A model generated the notes under the pieces. That model saw nothing but the letters and a program-made list of their open reading frames with translations. It was not told where the DNA came from and made no database searches. Positions 37,164 to 46,753 of a stretch of 64,000 nucleotides of DNA are shown piece by piece; within the stretch, counting starts at the first letter, position 1, and each line of letters opens with the position of its first letter. The position numbers and the translations under genes were made by a program. The stretch covers positions 132,213-196,212 of the forward strand of contig JAFYYI010000086.1 in the NCBI GenBank assembly GCA_017557665.1. Reading direction: 5' to 3'. This stretch comes from Muribaculaceae bacterium. GTDB taxonomy: Bacteria > Bacteroidota > Bacteroidia > Bacteroidales > Muribaculaceae.

Positions 37164-38184
37164 CAAAAGCGTTCCAGCCTTGTGCTCGGATTTCGAGCTC
37201 GGTGTCATCGCGTGCTATCATATAGGCACCTAGCTCAGGCTTGGTGATGCGGCCTATCAGGCGTGCGGTCTTCATCTGCTCCACCTTCTCATGCTGAGTT
37301 AGAGGCACAGTGAATAGCAGCTCATAGTCCTCGCCTCCATTCATGGCTGCGGTAACGAGGTTCATATTCAATTCCTCGGCCATTACTGCAGTTTGGTAAT
37401 CTATTGGAATGCGGTCTTCATAGACACGGCACCCTACCCCGCTTTCTTTGCAGATGTGAAGCAGTTCGCTTGAGAGTCCGTCGCTCACATCCATCATGGC
37501 TGTAGGTTTGATACCCAAGTCTCGCAGTTCGGCAATGACATCGGCGCGTGGCTCGGGTTTCAGTTGTCGCTCAAGCAGATACTCACGGCCAGCGAAGTCA
37601 GGCTGAAAATCTTTCTGCCCTGCTCCTGCCACTCGTTCACGCTCAAGAAGTTGCAATCCCATATATGCAGCGCCGAGGTCGCCACTCACACATATCAAGT
37701 CGGTGTCGTGCGCACCGCTGCGATAGACAATCTCTTCCTCGGTGGCCTCGCCAATGCACGTAATGCTGATGAGAAGTCCAGTGACCGATGCCGAGGTGTC
37801 ACCACCAACGAGATCTACCCCATATTTATCACACGCGGCATAGATACCTGAGTAAAGCTCGTTGATATGCTCCACAGTGAAACGTTTCGAGATTCCCAGC
37901 GACACAGTGATTTGCCGTGGTGTGCCGTTCATTGCATAGATATCGCTCAAATTCACTGCCACCGCCTTGTATCCCAAGTGCTTGAGAGGAGTGTAGGTAA
38001 GGTCGAAGTGTATGCCTTCCAGCAGCAAATCGGTGGTGACAAGAACGCGCTTGCCGTCATAGTTGAGCACAGCACAGTCATCACCCACACCGCGCAGCGT
38101 AGATGCGTTTTTTACCTTAAAATCACGTGTGAGGCTCTCTATAAGCCCAAACTCTCCCAAAGTGGAAATCTCTGTCTCACTCAT
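37153..38184 (-). CDS. thiL: Thiamine-monophosphate kinase
   Basis: ThiL phosphorylates thiamine monophosphate to thiamine pyrophosphate, the cofactor used by the oxoacid oxidoreductase in this window. The 343-residue protein shows GVGDDCAVL near the N-terminus, GTPRQITVSL and VGGDTSAS, typical of the PurM/SelD-like fold. Its C-terminus FDNA and stop lie in a family A repeat, so the original end may be altered by one to a few residues. The next gene on the strand is the TonB-like gene. Confidence 0.95.
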   Translation of the reverse strand: MSETEISTLGEFGLIESLTRDFKVKNASTLRGVGDDCAVLNYDGKRVLVTTDLLLEGIHFDLTYTPLKHLGYKAVAVNLSDIYAMNGTPRQITVSLGISKRFTVEHINELYSGIYAACDKYGVDLVGGDTSASVTGLLISITCIGEATEEEIVYRSGAHDTDLICVSGDLGAAYMGLQLLERERVAGAGQKDFQPDFAGREYLLERQLKPEPRADVIAELRDLGIKPTAMMDVSDGLSSELLHICKESGVGCRVYEDRIPIDYQTAVMAEELNMNLVTAAMNGGEDYELLFTVPLTQHEKVEQMKTARLIGRITKPELGAYMIARDDTELEIRAQGWNAFDNA

Positions 38185-38225
38185 AGCTTTTTATCTTTAT
38201 ATCTTTTTTGACAATTCAAAAACCA

Positions 38226-38270
38226 CAGATTATTCTGAAATATCTAAGAAGAAAAAATCAGAATAATCTG
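38226..38270. repeat. Perfect 13-bp inverted repeat (CAGATTATTCTGA)
   Basis: CAGATTATTCTGA (38226-38238) and TCAGAATAATCTG (38258-38270) between punA and thiL. The sequence resembles the family D ends. It may act as a hairpin terminator for punA. Confidence 0.65.
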
Positions 38271-38298
38271 CAGTTAATTACAACATTTTGACTAGGAA

Positions 38299-39141
38299 TT
38301 ACACCTCGTCGAGGTTGTTAATCACCTCTGTAACCATAAGAGTCATGATGGGCTCGGCCTTAGTGGCTGCTTGTTGCACTTCTTCGTGCGACACATCAAC
38401 AAAGATGCCCTCACCGCCAAGGTCGGTGATAACGCTCAAGCCAAATACATCCATATCGGCGTGGCGAGCCACAATCACCTCGGGAACAGTGCTCATGCCC
38501 ACTGCGTCACCGCCAATGCGATAGAAGTATCGGTACTCCGATGGAGTCTCGAAAGTGGGGCCTTGAGTACCCACATATACACCTTCCATCAGTCGCACTT
38601 TATTCTTTTTAGCTATCTTGCGTGCCAAGTCAAGAATGCGGTGGCTGTAGGCCTCGTTCATAGCGGGGAAGCGTGGACCAAGCTCGTTATAGTTCTTCCC
38701 GCGCAAAGGATGGTCAGGGAAGAGGTTAATGTGGTCGGTGATAAGCATCACGTCGCCCACGCGGAAGTCAGGATTCATGCCACCAGCGGCATTGCTAACG
38801 CACAGCACTTTCACTCCAATAGCCTTCATCACGCGGATGGGGAAGGTGGCCTCCTTCATCGAGTAACCTTCATAGTAGTGGAAGCGTCCCTGCATCGCCA
38901 TGACATACTTCTTGCCAAGTTTACCAAAGATGAGCTGGCCCTTGTGGCCCTCAACGGTGGAAACTGGGAAGTTAGGTATCTCACTGTATGGAATAGCAAT
39001 TTTGACATCGATTTTCTCGGCGAGGTTTCCCAGTCCCGAGCCAAGCACGATAGCCACTTTAGGCATCTCTCCGCCCACTTTCTCTTTGAGGAAAGTTGCG
39101 GTCTCTTGGATTTTTTCTAACCAGTTAATTTCTTTTGTCAT
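38299..39141 (-). CDS. punA: Purine-nucleoside phosphorylase
   Basis: The 280-residue enzyme cleaves purine nucleosides with phosphate to free base and ribose-1-phosphate. The family II PNP signatures are VLGSGLGNLAE, NFPVSTVEGHKG, NAAGGMNPDF and GTQGPTFETPSEY, plus a base-binding GGDAVGMSTVPEV. The product is cytoplasmic. It follows lpxK by 30 nt and belongs to the same run of genes. Confidence 0.95.
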   Translation of the reverse strand: MTKEINWLEKIQETATFLKEKVGGEMPKVAIVLGSGLGNLAEKIDVKIAIPYSEIPNFPVSTVEGHKGQLIFGKLGKKYVMAMQGRFHYYEGYSMKEATFPIRVMKAIGVKVLCVSNAAGGMNPDFRVGDVMLITDHINLFPDHPLRGKNYNELGPRFPAMNEAYSHRILDLARKIAKKNKVRLMEGVYVGTQGPTFETPSEYRYFYRIGGDAVGMSTVPEVIVARHADMDVFGLSVITDLGGEGIFVDVSHEEVQQAATKAEPIMTLMVTEVINNLDEV

Positions 39142-39171
39142 AATGTCTTTATGTTATGGTAAATAATAATT

Positions 39172-40290
39172 TTAGTCGTTATTTGCCGAAATCAGTGTCT
39201 GAAGCTCATAGATGAAGTCGCGATCCTCATAATTGAGAAAGTCAGCCTGGATAGGTATGAAATAGACCATGTCACGACGTGTGGGAGGGAAATAAGGACT
39301 GTTGAGAATGCGCACCGCATCTTTCTCGGTAGTAATGATATATTTGCGGCGGCCCTCAAGTTCCTGAAGCACCTTGAAAATGTAGCGGAAGTCGTTGCGA
39401 GTGTAGGTGTGGTGGTCATCGTAGTGAATAACCTTGAGGCGGGTGCCAAACTGCTTAAGATACTTGGTGAAGGGCCGTGGATTTGCAATGCCGGCAATGC
39501 CCAGCAACAAATCGTCCTTGTCAAGCCAGTTAAGTGAAGTGAGCTCGGGATTGCCAATTGGGAACACCGGTTCAGGTGCGCCATAGCGTATCTTTGAGAA
39601 ATACAGCTGCTGGTACTTGAAAAGCTCCAGATGCTCCTTAAACATGCGCAGGTCCACTGGTTTCACGTCATCGGGACACTTGGTAACAACCACCATATCG
39701 CATTTGAGAATGCGGTCCGATGGCTCGCGTAGTTGCCCAAGCGGCAGCAACTTGTCTTCAAAAGGTGGACGGTTATAGTCAATCATCACAACATTCACCT
39801 TGGGTTTCACATAACGATGCTGCAACGCGTCGTCAAGGAGAATAAGGTCAATGTCGGGGTTGATTTTCAACAGCATCTCAATGCCCTTGCGACGGTTCTC
39901 ACACACCGCCACATCGATGAGGCCACGGAACTTGTGGTAAATCTGATAGGGTTCATCACCCAAGTCAACAGGAGTAAGGTTGTCGCTAGCCATCACAAAT
40001 CCTTTGGTGCGACGCTTGTAGCCACGGCTCAAGACGGCGATGTTATAACGTCTGCACAGCCTCGAGACAATATATTCCACATGAGGAGTCTTTCCAGTCC
40101 CCCCCACGGTAACATTTCCTATCGATACCACTGGCACCTCAAACGACTCCTCCTTGAGCAGTCCCATATTGAACGCCGCATTTCTCATCCACACCCCAGC
40201 GCCATAGCCCCATGACAATGGTGTGAGAAGCACTTTCTCGGTACCGAGAAGCGCCTTGCGGCTTATTCGTTTCATGTTGTCAAAATCCAT
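39172..40290 (-). CDS. lpxK: Tetraacyldisaccharide 4'-kinase (lipid A)
   Basis: LpxK phosphorylates the 4' position of the lipid A precursor at the inner membrane. The 372-residue protein has an N-terminal membrane-associated helix, a P-loop SIGNVTVGGTGKTP (about residues 56-69) and LILLDDALQHR (DxxDDGxQH-like catalytic motif). A second ATG 15 nt downstream (MKRISRK) is a possible alternative start. It lies downstream of sppA. Confidence 0.94.
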   Translation of the reverse strand: MDFDNMKRISRKALLGTEKVLLTPLSWGYGAGVWMRNAAFNMGLLKEESFEVPVVSIGNVTVGGTGKTPHVEYIVSRLCRRYNIAVLSRGYKRRTKGFVMASDNLTPVDLGDEPYQIYHKFRGLIDVAVCENRRKGIEMLLKINPDIDLILLDDALQHRYVKPKVNVVMIDYNRPPFEDKLLPLGQLREPSDRILKCDMVVVTKCPDDVKPVDLRMFKEHLELFKYQQLYFSKIRYGAPEPVFPIGNPELTSLNWLDKDDLLLGIAGIANPRPFTKYLKQFGTRLKVIHYDDHHTYTRNDFRYIFKVLQELEGRRKYIITTEKDAVRILNSPYFPPTRRDMVYFIPIQADFLNYEDRDFIYELQTLISANND

Positions 40291-40350
40291 CTATTATAAC
40301 TGATGATCTTGGTGTTTTTTGATGTTACTACACTCGCGTCATTCAAGGGT

Positions 40351-42138
40351 TTAGAAGTCAATCTCTACAGGCTCCATCAAGCACTGTACATGATCTCGAC
40401 TCAAGATTGCCTGCAGTTGCTCATAGTAGGTGTAGAATATTCCCATGCGGCGCTGCATGTCTTCCTCAACCTTTGAGCGGGTCATTTGCCCTAACATAGA
40501 TTTGAATGACATCTCCATTTCGGGCAGGTTGGTGATAGAGTAGTCATCACCCAAGTTGGCCTTCTTTGCCACCCAATCGATAGCTGCCTGCAGACCGCCG
40601 AACTCATCTACGAGGCCAATGTTCTTGGCCGTGATGCCATCCCACACACGTCCCTCGGCAATTGATTTGATCGAGTCTTGCGACACGTTGCGCCCTACTG
40701 CACAGCGATGGGTGAAGAGGTCATAGCCATGTTCCACCATGCGCTGCAAAGCGGCCTTCTGCTGCTCAGTGAGAGGTTTATAAATCGCTCCGGCGATGGC
40801 GTTCTTGTTAGTTGACACCTCCTCAAACTTCACTCCCAGAGTGTTGTTTATTAAATTGCTGGCATTAGGCACCATTCCAAAGATACCTATACTACCCGTG
40901 ATAGTAGTGGGCTCGGCAAAGATGCGCTGTGCCCCCGCTGAGATATAATATCCTCCTGAAGCGGCATAGTCGCTCATCGACACAGCCACAGGTTTGCCGC
41001 TCTTCTTGAAGTCCTCGATAGCCTTCCATATCACCTCGCTACCAAAAGCACTACCGCCAGGCGAGTTGACACGCAACACAAGCCCCTTAACATTATCGTC
41101 ATACTGCAGTTCCCTTAACAATGCCGCCAGCGACTCGCTGTCGATGCCATCCTCGGACATGCCAGGCACACTAGTTGAAGAGTCAATCTCTCCAGTAGCA
41201 TAGACAACTGCAATTTGCTTGCCCTCATCACCCTTCTTGGTGTCGGTAAGTACCAACTGGCTTGGAGTGATAAGCCTCAGGTCATCTTTCATTTCCACAT
41301 CGGTCTTGCGGCGCAGCTTGTCTTCCATCTCAGTGCGGTAGCACAGATGGTCAACAATCTTGTTTTGCAATAATTCATCGGTGCCCATTGTCAGCATCAC
41401 GCTATCGGTAAGCTGTTTGAATGTCTCTGGAGCAATTTTTCTCGACTCTGCCATATCCTTTGAGAGCACACCCCATAAACTGCCGAGGTAATGCTCTTGC
41501 TGCTCACGGTTGGCATCGCTCATCTCGCTCAGCATAAAAGGCTCCACGGCACTCTTGAAGGTACCCACGCGCACTATCTGCATCTCAACTCCCACCTTGT
41601 CAAGGAGATTCTTGAAATAGGGTGTAGAGGCGCCAAGTCCATGCACGTCAACCGCCCCCTCAGGATTGAGGAAGATGCTGTCGGCAACCGAAGCCAGGTA
41701 ATAATCGCTCTGCATAATACCCTCGTCGCCAAAGGCATATACAAACTTCTGACTCTTCTTGAAATCAACGAGGGCATTCCTGAGCTCATAAAGCGACGAC
41801 ATCCCCGACACCATTCCGCGGCAGTCAAGATACACGCCATCGATATTCTCGTTATCTTTTGCCAACTTCAAACTCTTGATAAGAGTGTTCAGGTCCTGTC
41901 CCCCTTCATCGTCCTTAATCATTGCCATCATCTGGCTCATCTCGTTGGGACGCTCATTGAGCTCACCATCAAGACGCAGATAGAGAATGGAGTTTTTCTC
42001 TAGCTTTACGCCCACTGAACTGGACATTGAACTAAAAATCACAAAACTCATAAGAACTGCGGTAATCGTGAAAAATATCAAGGCCAGGAAACTGCCAACA
42101 AATGACCCGCAAACTATCAAGAAGAATTTTTTCAACAT
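40351..42138 (-). CDS. sppA: Signal peptide peptidase SppA (67K type)
   Basis: SppA degrades cleaved signal peptides in the membrane. The 595-residue protein has an N-terminal transmembrane helix, and the serine-lysine dyad is visible: Lys195 in VGTFKSAVEP and Ser394 in DYAASGGYYI. The two homologous halves (about 60-320 and 325-580) fit the E. coli-type tandem enzyme. Confidence 0.95.
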   Translation of the reverse strand: MLKKFFLIVCGSFVGSFLALIFFTITAVLMSFVIFSSMSSSVGVKLEKNSILYLRLDGELNERPNEMSQMMAMIKDDEGGQDLNTLIKSLKLAKDNENIDGVYLDCRGMVSGMSSLYELRNALVDFKKSQKFVYAFGDEGIMQSDYYLASVADSIFLNPEGAVDVHGLGASTPYFKNLLDKVGVEMQIVRVGTFKSAVEPFMLSEMSDANREQQEHYLGSLWGVLSKDMAESRKIAPETFKQLTDSVMLTMGTDELLQNKIVDHLCYRTEMEDKLRRKTDVEMKDDLRLITPSQLVLTDTKKGDEGKQIAVVYATGEIDSSTSVPGMSEDGIDSESLAALLRELQYDDNVKGLVLRVNSPGGSAFGSEVIWKAIEDFKKSGKPVAVSMSDYAASGGYYISAGAQRIFAEPTTITGSIGIFGMVPNASNLINNTLGVKFEEVSTNKNAIAGAIYKPLTEQQKAALQRMVEHGYDLFTHRCAVGRNVSQDSIKSIAEGRVWDGITAKNIGLVDEFGGLQAAIDWVAKKANLGDDYSITNLPEMEMSFKSMLGQMTRSKVEEDMQRRMGIFYTYYEQLQAILSRDHVQCLMEPVEIDF

Positions 42139-42343
42139 AACTATAATCGTTTTATTTTAAATCGTTTAGCACCAATATAGAATGCCTCCGATATGTAAAT
42201 TATTCTACAAAAATCACCTGCACAACAAGGCACACCTGCTATGCAATCTACAAAGATAGATATAAATTTCCCAATAGCAGCGATAAAAAGCGAAAATTAT
42301 TTCCTTTTTTTCAAAAAAAATGCAAAAGGGGGTGCTTTTAGGC

Positions 42344-43348
42344 TTATACGAATCGGCAACCATTAAGATTGAAGCCTCGCATAAAGTCGGCAGCGGGCAT
42401 GCGACGCTTGCCCGAGAGCTGCAACGACAGGATTTCGAGAGCGCCATCGCCACAATCTACCACCAGGTGCTTGCCATCGGCTGTGATGGTGCCAGGAACA
42501 GGATTTTGGCTTATTCCACAATGTGCATTGTGCATTGTGCATTGTGCATTGTAGAAAGGTTCGCTAGTGGCGAAAATTTTGACATGTAGAGCGTTGCCAT
42601 CGGCGTCAATTATCTCGCTCCATGCTGCGGGATAAGGAGAGAGGCCGCGAATGTGGTTGTAGAGTTGCTCAGCAGGACGATTCCAGTCAATGCGACACGT
42701 CTCAGTAAAGATTTTTGGTGCCGGTGTAGGCTCCTCGCCTGCGGTAAGCAGCTGGTCTTGCGGAATAGGTTTCACAGTACCGGCGATTATTGCATCAACG
42801 GTATCAATCACCATGCCTGCGCCGAGCATCATCAGGCGGTCGTGTATGGTCTCCACATTGTCGGTGCGCCCTATCTCAATGGCTTGCTGTTGTATCACGT
42901 CGCCAGTGTCAATCTCATGTTTAAGGAAAAATGTGGTCACGCCTGTAGTGGTGTCGCCATTCATCACTGCCCAATTGATGGGTGCAGCGCCACGGTATTT
43001 GGGCAGTAGCGAAGCGTGAAGGTTAAACGTTCCCAGCGGTGGCATTGCCCACACCACCTCGGGGAGCATACGGAAAGCTATGACTATGTGAAGCTGGGCA
43101 TTGAGTGAGCGCAGTTCATCAACAAACGCCTCATCCTTCAATCGCTCGGGCTGCATGAGATGTAAGCCCTGCTCAACGGCATATTGCTTCACAGCCGACT
43201 GTATCATCTTATGCCCTCGTCCGGCAATCTTGTCGGGCATAGTCACCACACCCACAATGTTATAACCGCCCTCCACAAGGCGCCTCAGGCTCTCGACAGC
43301 AAAATCGGGAGTGCCAAAAAATACTATTCTTAAGTCTTCTTTAGTCAT
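42344..43348 (-). CDS. fmt: Methionyl-tRNA formyltransferase with repeat insertion
   Basis: Fmt formylates initiator Met-tRNA. The 334-residue protein shows the formyltransferase domain (FFGTPDFAVESL, HASLLPKYRGAAPINWA) and a C-terminal OB-like domain. About residues 265-278 are NAQCTMHNAHC, encoded by a family A repeat copy (42517-42555) in frame between two conserved segments (SEPF and PVPGTI). The fold probably tolerates it as a surface loop, but activity is not shown. Confidence 0.93.
   Translation of the reverse strand: MTKEDLRIVFFGTPDFAVESLRRLVEGGYNIVGVVTMPDKIAGRGHKMIQSAVKQYAVEQGLHLMQPERLKDEAFVDELRSLNAQLHIVIAFRMLPEVVWAMPPLGTFNLHASLLPKYRGAAPINWAVMNGDTTTGVTTFFLKHEIDTGDVIQQQAIEIGRTDNVETIHDRLMMLGAGMVIDTVDAIIAGTVKPIPQDQLLTAGEEPTPAPKIFTETCRIDWNRPAEQLYNHIRGLSPYPAAWSEIIDADGNALHVKIFATSEPFYNAQCTMHNAHCGISQNPVPGTITADGKHLVVDCGDGALEILSLQLSGKRRMPAADFMRGFNLNGCRFV
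42517..42555. repeat. Family A repeat (copy 5), in frame in fmt
   Basis: Four direct TGTGCAT units (ATGTGCATTGTGCATTGTGC...) inserted in the fmt coding frame. Confidence 0.8.
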
Positions 43349-43433
43349 AAAATGTCAGTTATAAGTTGTCCGTCGAGAATTCTAATCTCTAATCGTGCGA
43401 AGCACAACTAATCCATAATCAGCGTAAAGCGCT

Positions 43434-45269
43434 TTAATCATAGCTATAATGTTTAAGCAATTCGCGGTAGGAATTGAAAATCTTTGACTTGGAAACGAAG
43501 CCCACATATTTTCCGTCCTCTACCACGGGGAGGTTCCATGCCTTGGTTTCATCAAAAGTCTTCATTACCTGCTCCATGGGAGTGCCAACCTCTATCAGCG
43601 CTGGCGGCGACGACATAAAGCGCTCCACGTAGATTCTCCTATATAAATCTGGACGGAACATAATGTTGCGGATGTCATCGAGCAGCACCACACCTAGCAA
43701 ACGCCCTTCCTCATCGGTCACGGGGAAGAGGTTGCGCTTACTCTGAGCTATCACGTCAACCATCTCCTTGAGGCTCATTTTGGGATTGACAGGAATGAAA
43801 TCGGTCTCTATCACACTGTCAATCTTGAGCAGGGTAAGCACCGACTTGTCCTTGTGGTGCGTCAACAGTTGTCCACGCTTTGCCAAGCGGCGAGAATAGA
43901 TACCGTATGGCAAGAGGATACGAGATGTAAGGTAAGACACCACCGAAACGATAAGCAGAGGCAGGAACAATTCATAGCCACCCGTCATCTCGGCAGTGAG
44001 GAAGATTGCCATAAGCGGAGCGTGCATAACGCCAGCCATCACAGCCGCCATGCCTAGTAAGGCGAAGTTTTTGTGCGATAGCGGCAGGGCCTGATCCACC
44101 ACCCCCAGCGAATTGAGCAGGAAGGCGAAGAAGAAGCCCGCCATACACCCAACATAGAGCGAGGGGGCAAACGTACCACCCACTCCGCCACCGCCGTTGG
44201 TTGCACTGGTAGCAAACACCTTTGTGAAACACAAGCACCCAACAAGCGCCACTGCCCACCAAACGCTGCCATGGTGGTCATAGAACAGACTATTTTCAAA
44301 CAATGGTTTCACATCGCCATTTAGCAGGCTGTTGATTGCACCGTAACCCTCGCCATAGAGCGCAGGGAAGAGGAAGATGAGCGAACTAAGAATCACCGCA
44401 CCAATAGCAAAGCGCACCCAGTGGTTGGTGATGCGGGCAAACATGTTCTCCATCATTTCTATTGTCTTGTTGAAATAGAAAGAGACAAAGCCACAGAACA
44501 GGCCAAGCAAAATCACAAACGGGATGCGAGATGTGAAAAATGGCTCACTCTGCGAGAAGAAGAACTCCATGTTATAGCCCGTGAAAGCATAGGCGACAGT
44601 GGCACCAGTCACCGAGGCGATAATCAGCGGCACAACCGACTTGGAGTTCAGGTCGATAAGAAGCACCTCGATGGTAAACAGCACACCGGCAATCGGCGCC
44701 TTGAAGATTCCTGCTATACCTGCCGCCGCGCCACAGCCCACAAGAAGCATGAGGGTTTGCGGGGAAAGTCTGAAAAACTGCCCTAAATTAGATCCTATGG
44801 CGGCGCCTGTGAAGACGATAGGTCCCTCGGCTCCCACCGAACCACCAAAACCTATAGTTACCGATGACGATACCAGCGAGGCATACATATTGTGAGTCTT
44901 TAATCGGCTCTTGCGCTGGGCAATAGCATAGAGCACGCGCGTAACGCCGTGATAGATATCGTCCTTGATGACATAGCGAACATACATACCCGCGAGCAGG
45001 ATGCCCACTACAGGGAACACCAGATACTCGTAGTTGCCACCAGCAATGCGCACATGCTTGGTGAGAATGCCAGCGATGAAGCCTATAAGGAACTTAAGCA
45101 GTACTGCGGCGAGACCAGATACGGCACCTACCACGAGAGCGAGCATCACTACAAAGGTCTTCTCCTTGATGTGATTCTCACGCCAACGGCGCACTGCCGC
45201 AATCCATCGCGACACACCTTGCTCCACGGGCTCTTCAGATGTCTTATTTACCTTGCCGTAACTGTTCAT
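43434..45269 (-). CDS. ClC-family chloride channel/transporter with CBS domains
   Basis: The 611-residue protein has about ten membrane helices. The selectivity filter includes GSVGAEGPIVF, ATSATNGGGGVGGTFAPS and a pair of CBS domains (about 470-600) that sense nucleotides. ClC proteins exchange chloride for protons or conduct chloride or fluoride. The start is ATG 45269; its A is also the last base of the preceding stop (TGATG), so the two genes are translationally coupled. Confidence 0.93.
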   Translation of the reverse strand: MNSYGKVNKTSEEPVEQGVSRWIAAVRRWRENHIKEKTFVVMLALVVGAVSGLAAVLLKFLIGFIAGILTKHVRIAGGNYEYLVFPVVGILLAGMYVRYVIKDDIYHGVTRVLYAIAQRKSRLKTHNMYASLVSSSVTIGFGGSVGAEGPIVFTGAAIGSNLGQFFRLSPQTLMLLVGCGAAAGIAGIFKAPIAGVLFTIEVLLIDLNSKSVVPLIIASVTGATVAYAFTGYNMEFFFSQSEPFFTSRIPFVILLGLFCGFVSFYFNKTIEMMENMFARITNHWVRFAIGAVILSSLIFLFPALYGEGYGAINSLLNGDVKPLFENSLFYDHHGSVWWAVALVGCLCFTKVFATSATNGGGGVGGTFAPSLYVGCMAGFFFAFLLNSLGVVDQALPLSHKNFALLGMAAVMAGVMHAPLMAIFLTAEMTGGYELFLPLLIVSVVSYLTSRILLPYGIYSRRLAKRGQLLTHHKDKSVLTLLKIDSVIETDFIPVNPKMSLKEMVDVIAQSKRNLFPVTDEEGRLLGVVLLDDIRNIMFRPDLYRRIYVERFMSSPPALIEVGTPMEQVMKTFDETKAWNLPVVEDGKYVGFVSKSKIFNSYRELLKHYSYD

Positions 45270-46687
45270 CACACTCCCTTGCCGGTAACAACGATTTTTA
45301 TGGTATAAGCCAGAATCTTGATGTCGTTAAGGAGCGACATATTCTCTATATAAAGCAAGTCGTAGTCGAGACGCTCGAGCATCTCATCTACATTGCGGGC
45401 ATAGCCAAACTTCACCTGACCCATCGATGTGATGCCAGGACGAACTTGGTGCACAAGCAGATAAGCAGGTTTGCGGGCGACAATCTGGTCGATATAATAC
45501 TGGCGTTCGGGACGCGGTCCCACGAGCGACATATCACCCTTGAACACGTTCCAAAACTGCGGCAGCTCATCGATGCGGAACTTGCGCAGCACATGACCTA
45601 AGCGTGTGATGCGAGGGTCATCGGTGCTCGAAAGCTGAGGCGTGTTGTCTTTCTCGGCATCGGCAACCATAGAACGGAACTTGTAGATTTTGAATCGTTT
45701 ATTGTGATATCCCACACGCTCCTGCGCGAAGATGACGGGACCTTCTGAATCTAGTTTTATAAGTATCGCCACAATTAAATATACCGGCAAGAGTAGCACC
45801 ATCAGTATAGCCGAGACGACAATATCCATCACACGCTTGATGTTCTTGCCACCCTCGCTCATAGTGCTGCCGCCCACGTCAACTAGCGGGTCACCATAGA
45901 GGTTGCTGAATCGGGCACGCGACATGAACACATTCTTCTTGTCGGGCGTCATCTTGATTGGCAGATTCAAGGCATAGAGGCGGTCGATAATCGCCAGCAT
46001 CTGCTCCATGTTCTGCTTAGTGGGCACAACTATCACCTCGCTTACCTGCTGCTCCTTGCACACGTCCACTATATCGTCCCAATCATAGATTGGAAGGGCT
46101 ATATCCTTTACCCTATTCTCTCCTGGCAGCTCAACAAAGCCCACCACGTCGTAACCAAAGGTGTTGATGTTTTTCTTCAAGCGCTGATAGAACGAGAATC
46201 CCGAAGCGCCACTACCCACTATCAATGCCTTGAACTGCAACTGGCCGTTCCTGATGCGGCGTGTGACGGCATTGGTAATCAACAACCTCACTAAATACAC
46301 TACGAAGAACAGCGTGCCCACAAGTAGGAATATCACCTCATAGTTCTCGGTGCGGCTCTCAACCATATCGTTGATGAGCGCAATGAGAATAATCAGAAAA
46401 CTGTTGCACACGGCACTCAGCAGCGTTATGATGAACTCCTGCAATCGTGACTTGCGGTAAGGAACATTGTAATAACCCGAGAGATAGTAGATAAACATCA
46501 TGAGCAACGGGAACACCACCTGCCCAACTATCACATTCTCTGACACAAGGAACGAACTCAACGACAGCCAGCCGCCCTTCACAAACCCGAAGTGATAACG
46601 CATCAGGTTGAAAAGGAACCAAGCCACATTCGATGACACAAAGTCACCGAGGACATATCTTAGCCGTTGCCGCTGTTCGCCAGTCAT
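45269..46687 (-). CDS. Undecaprenyl-phosphate sugar phosphotransferase (polyprenyl glycosylphosphotransferase)
   Basis: The 472-residue protein of the WcaJ/WbaP type places the first sugar phosphate of a capsular or exopolysaccharide unit on undecaprenyl phosphate. It has four or five N-terminal helices, a nucleotide-binding-like middle, and a C-terminal sugar-transferase domain with FKIYKFRSMVADAE, RKFRIDELPQFWNVF and MSLVGPRPER. No polysaccharide cluster is adjacent, an unusual position. Confidence 0.92.
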   Translation of the reverse strand: MTGEQRQRLRYVLGDFVSSNVAWFLFNLMRYHFGFVKGGWLSLSSFLVSENVIVGQVVFPLLMMFIYYLSGYYNVPYRKSRLQEFIITLLSAVCNSFLIILIALINDMVESRTENYEVIFLLVGTLFFVVYLVRLLITNAVTRRIRNGQLQFKALIVGSGASGFSFYQRLKKNINTFGYDVVGFVELPGENRVKDIALPIYDWDDIVDVCKEQQVSEVIVVPTKQNMEQMLAIIDRLYALNLPIKMTPDKKNVFMSRARFSNLYGDPLVDVGGSTMSEGGKNIKRVMDIVVSAILMVLLLPVYLIVAILIKLDSEGPVIFAQERVGYHNKRFKIYKFRSMVADAEKDNTPQLSSTDDPRITRLGHVLRKFRIDELPQFWNVFKGDMSLVGPRPERQYYIDQIVARKPAYLLVHQVRPGITSMGQVKFGYARNVDEMLERLDYDLLYIENMSLLNDIKILAYTIKIVVTGKGV

Positions 46688-46753
46688 TTTATAGTAATCA
46701 GTTTTTCAGTATTCTTAGTATCTGCCTAGAACTTAATATTTTACTCTTAAAGC

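Noticed and set aside
12197..42555. Family A and B repeats as a CRISPR array
   Set aside because: Copies are kilobases apart or in tandem without unique spacers, and no cas genes are present.
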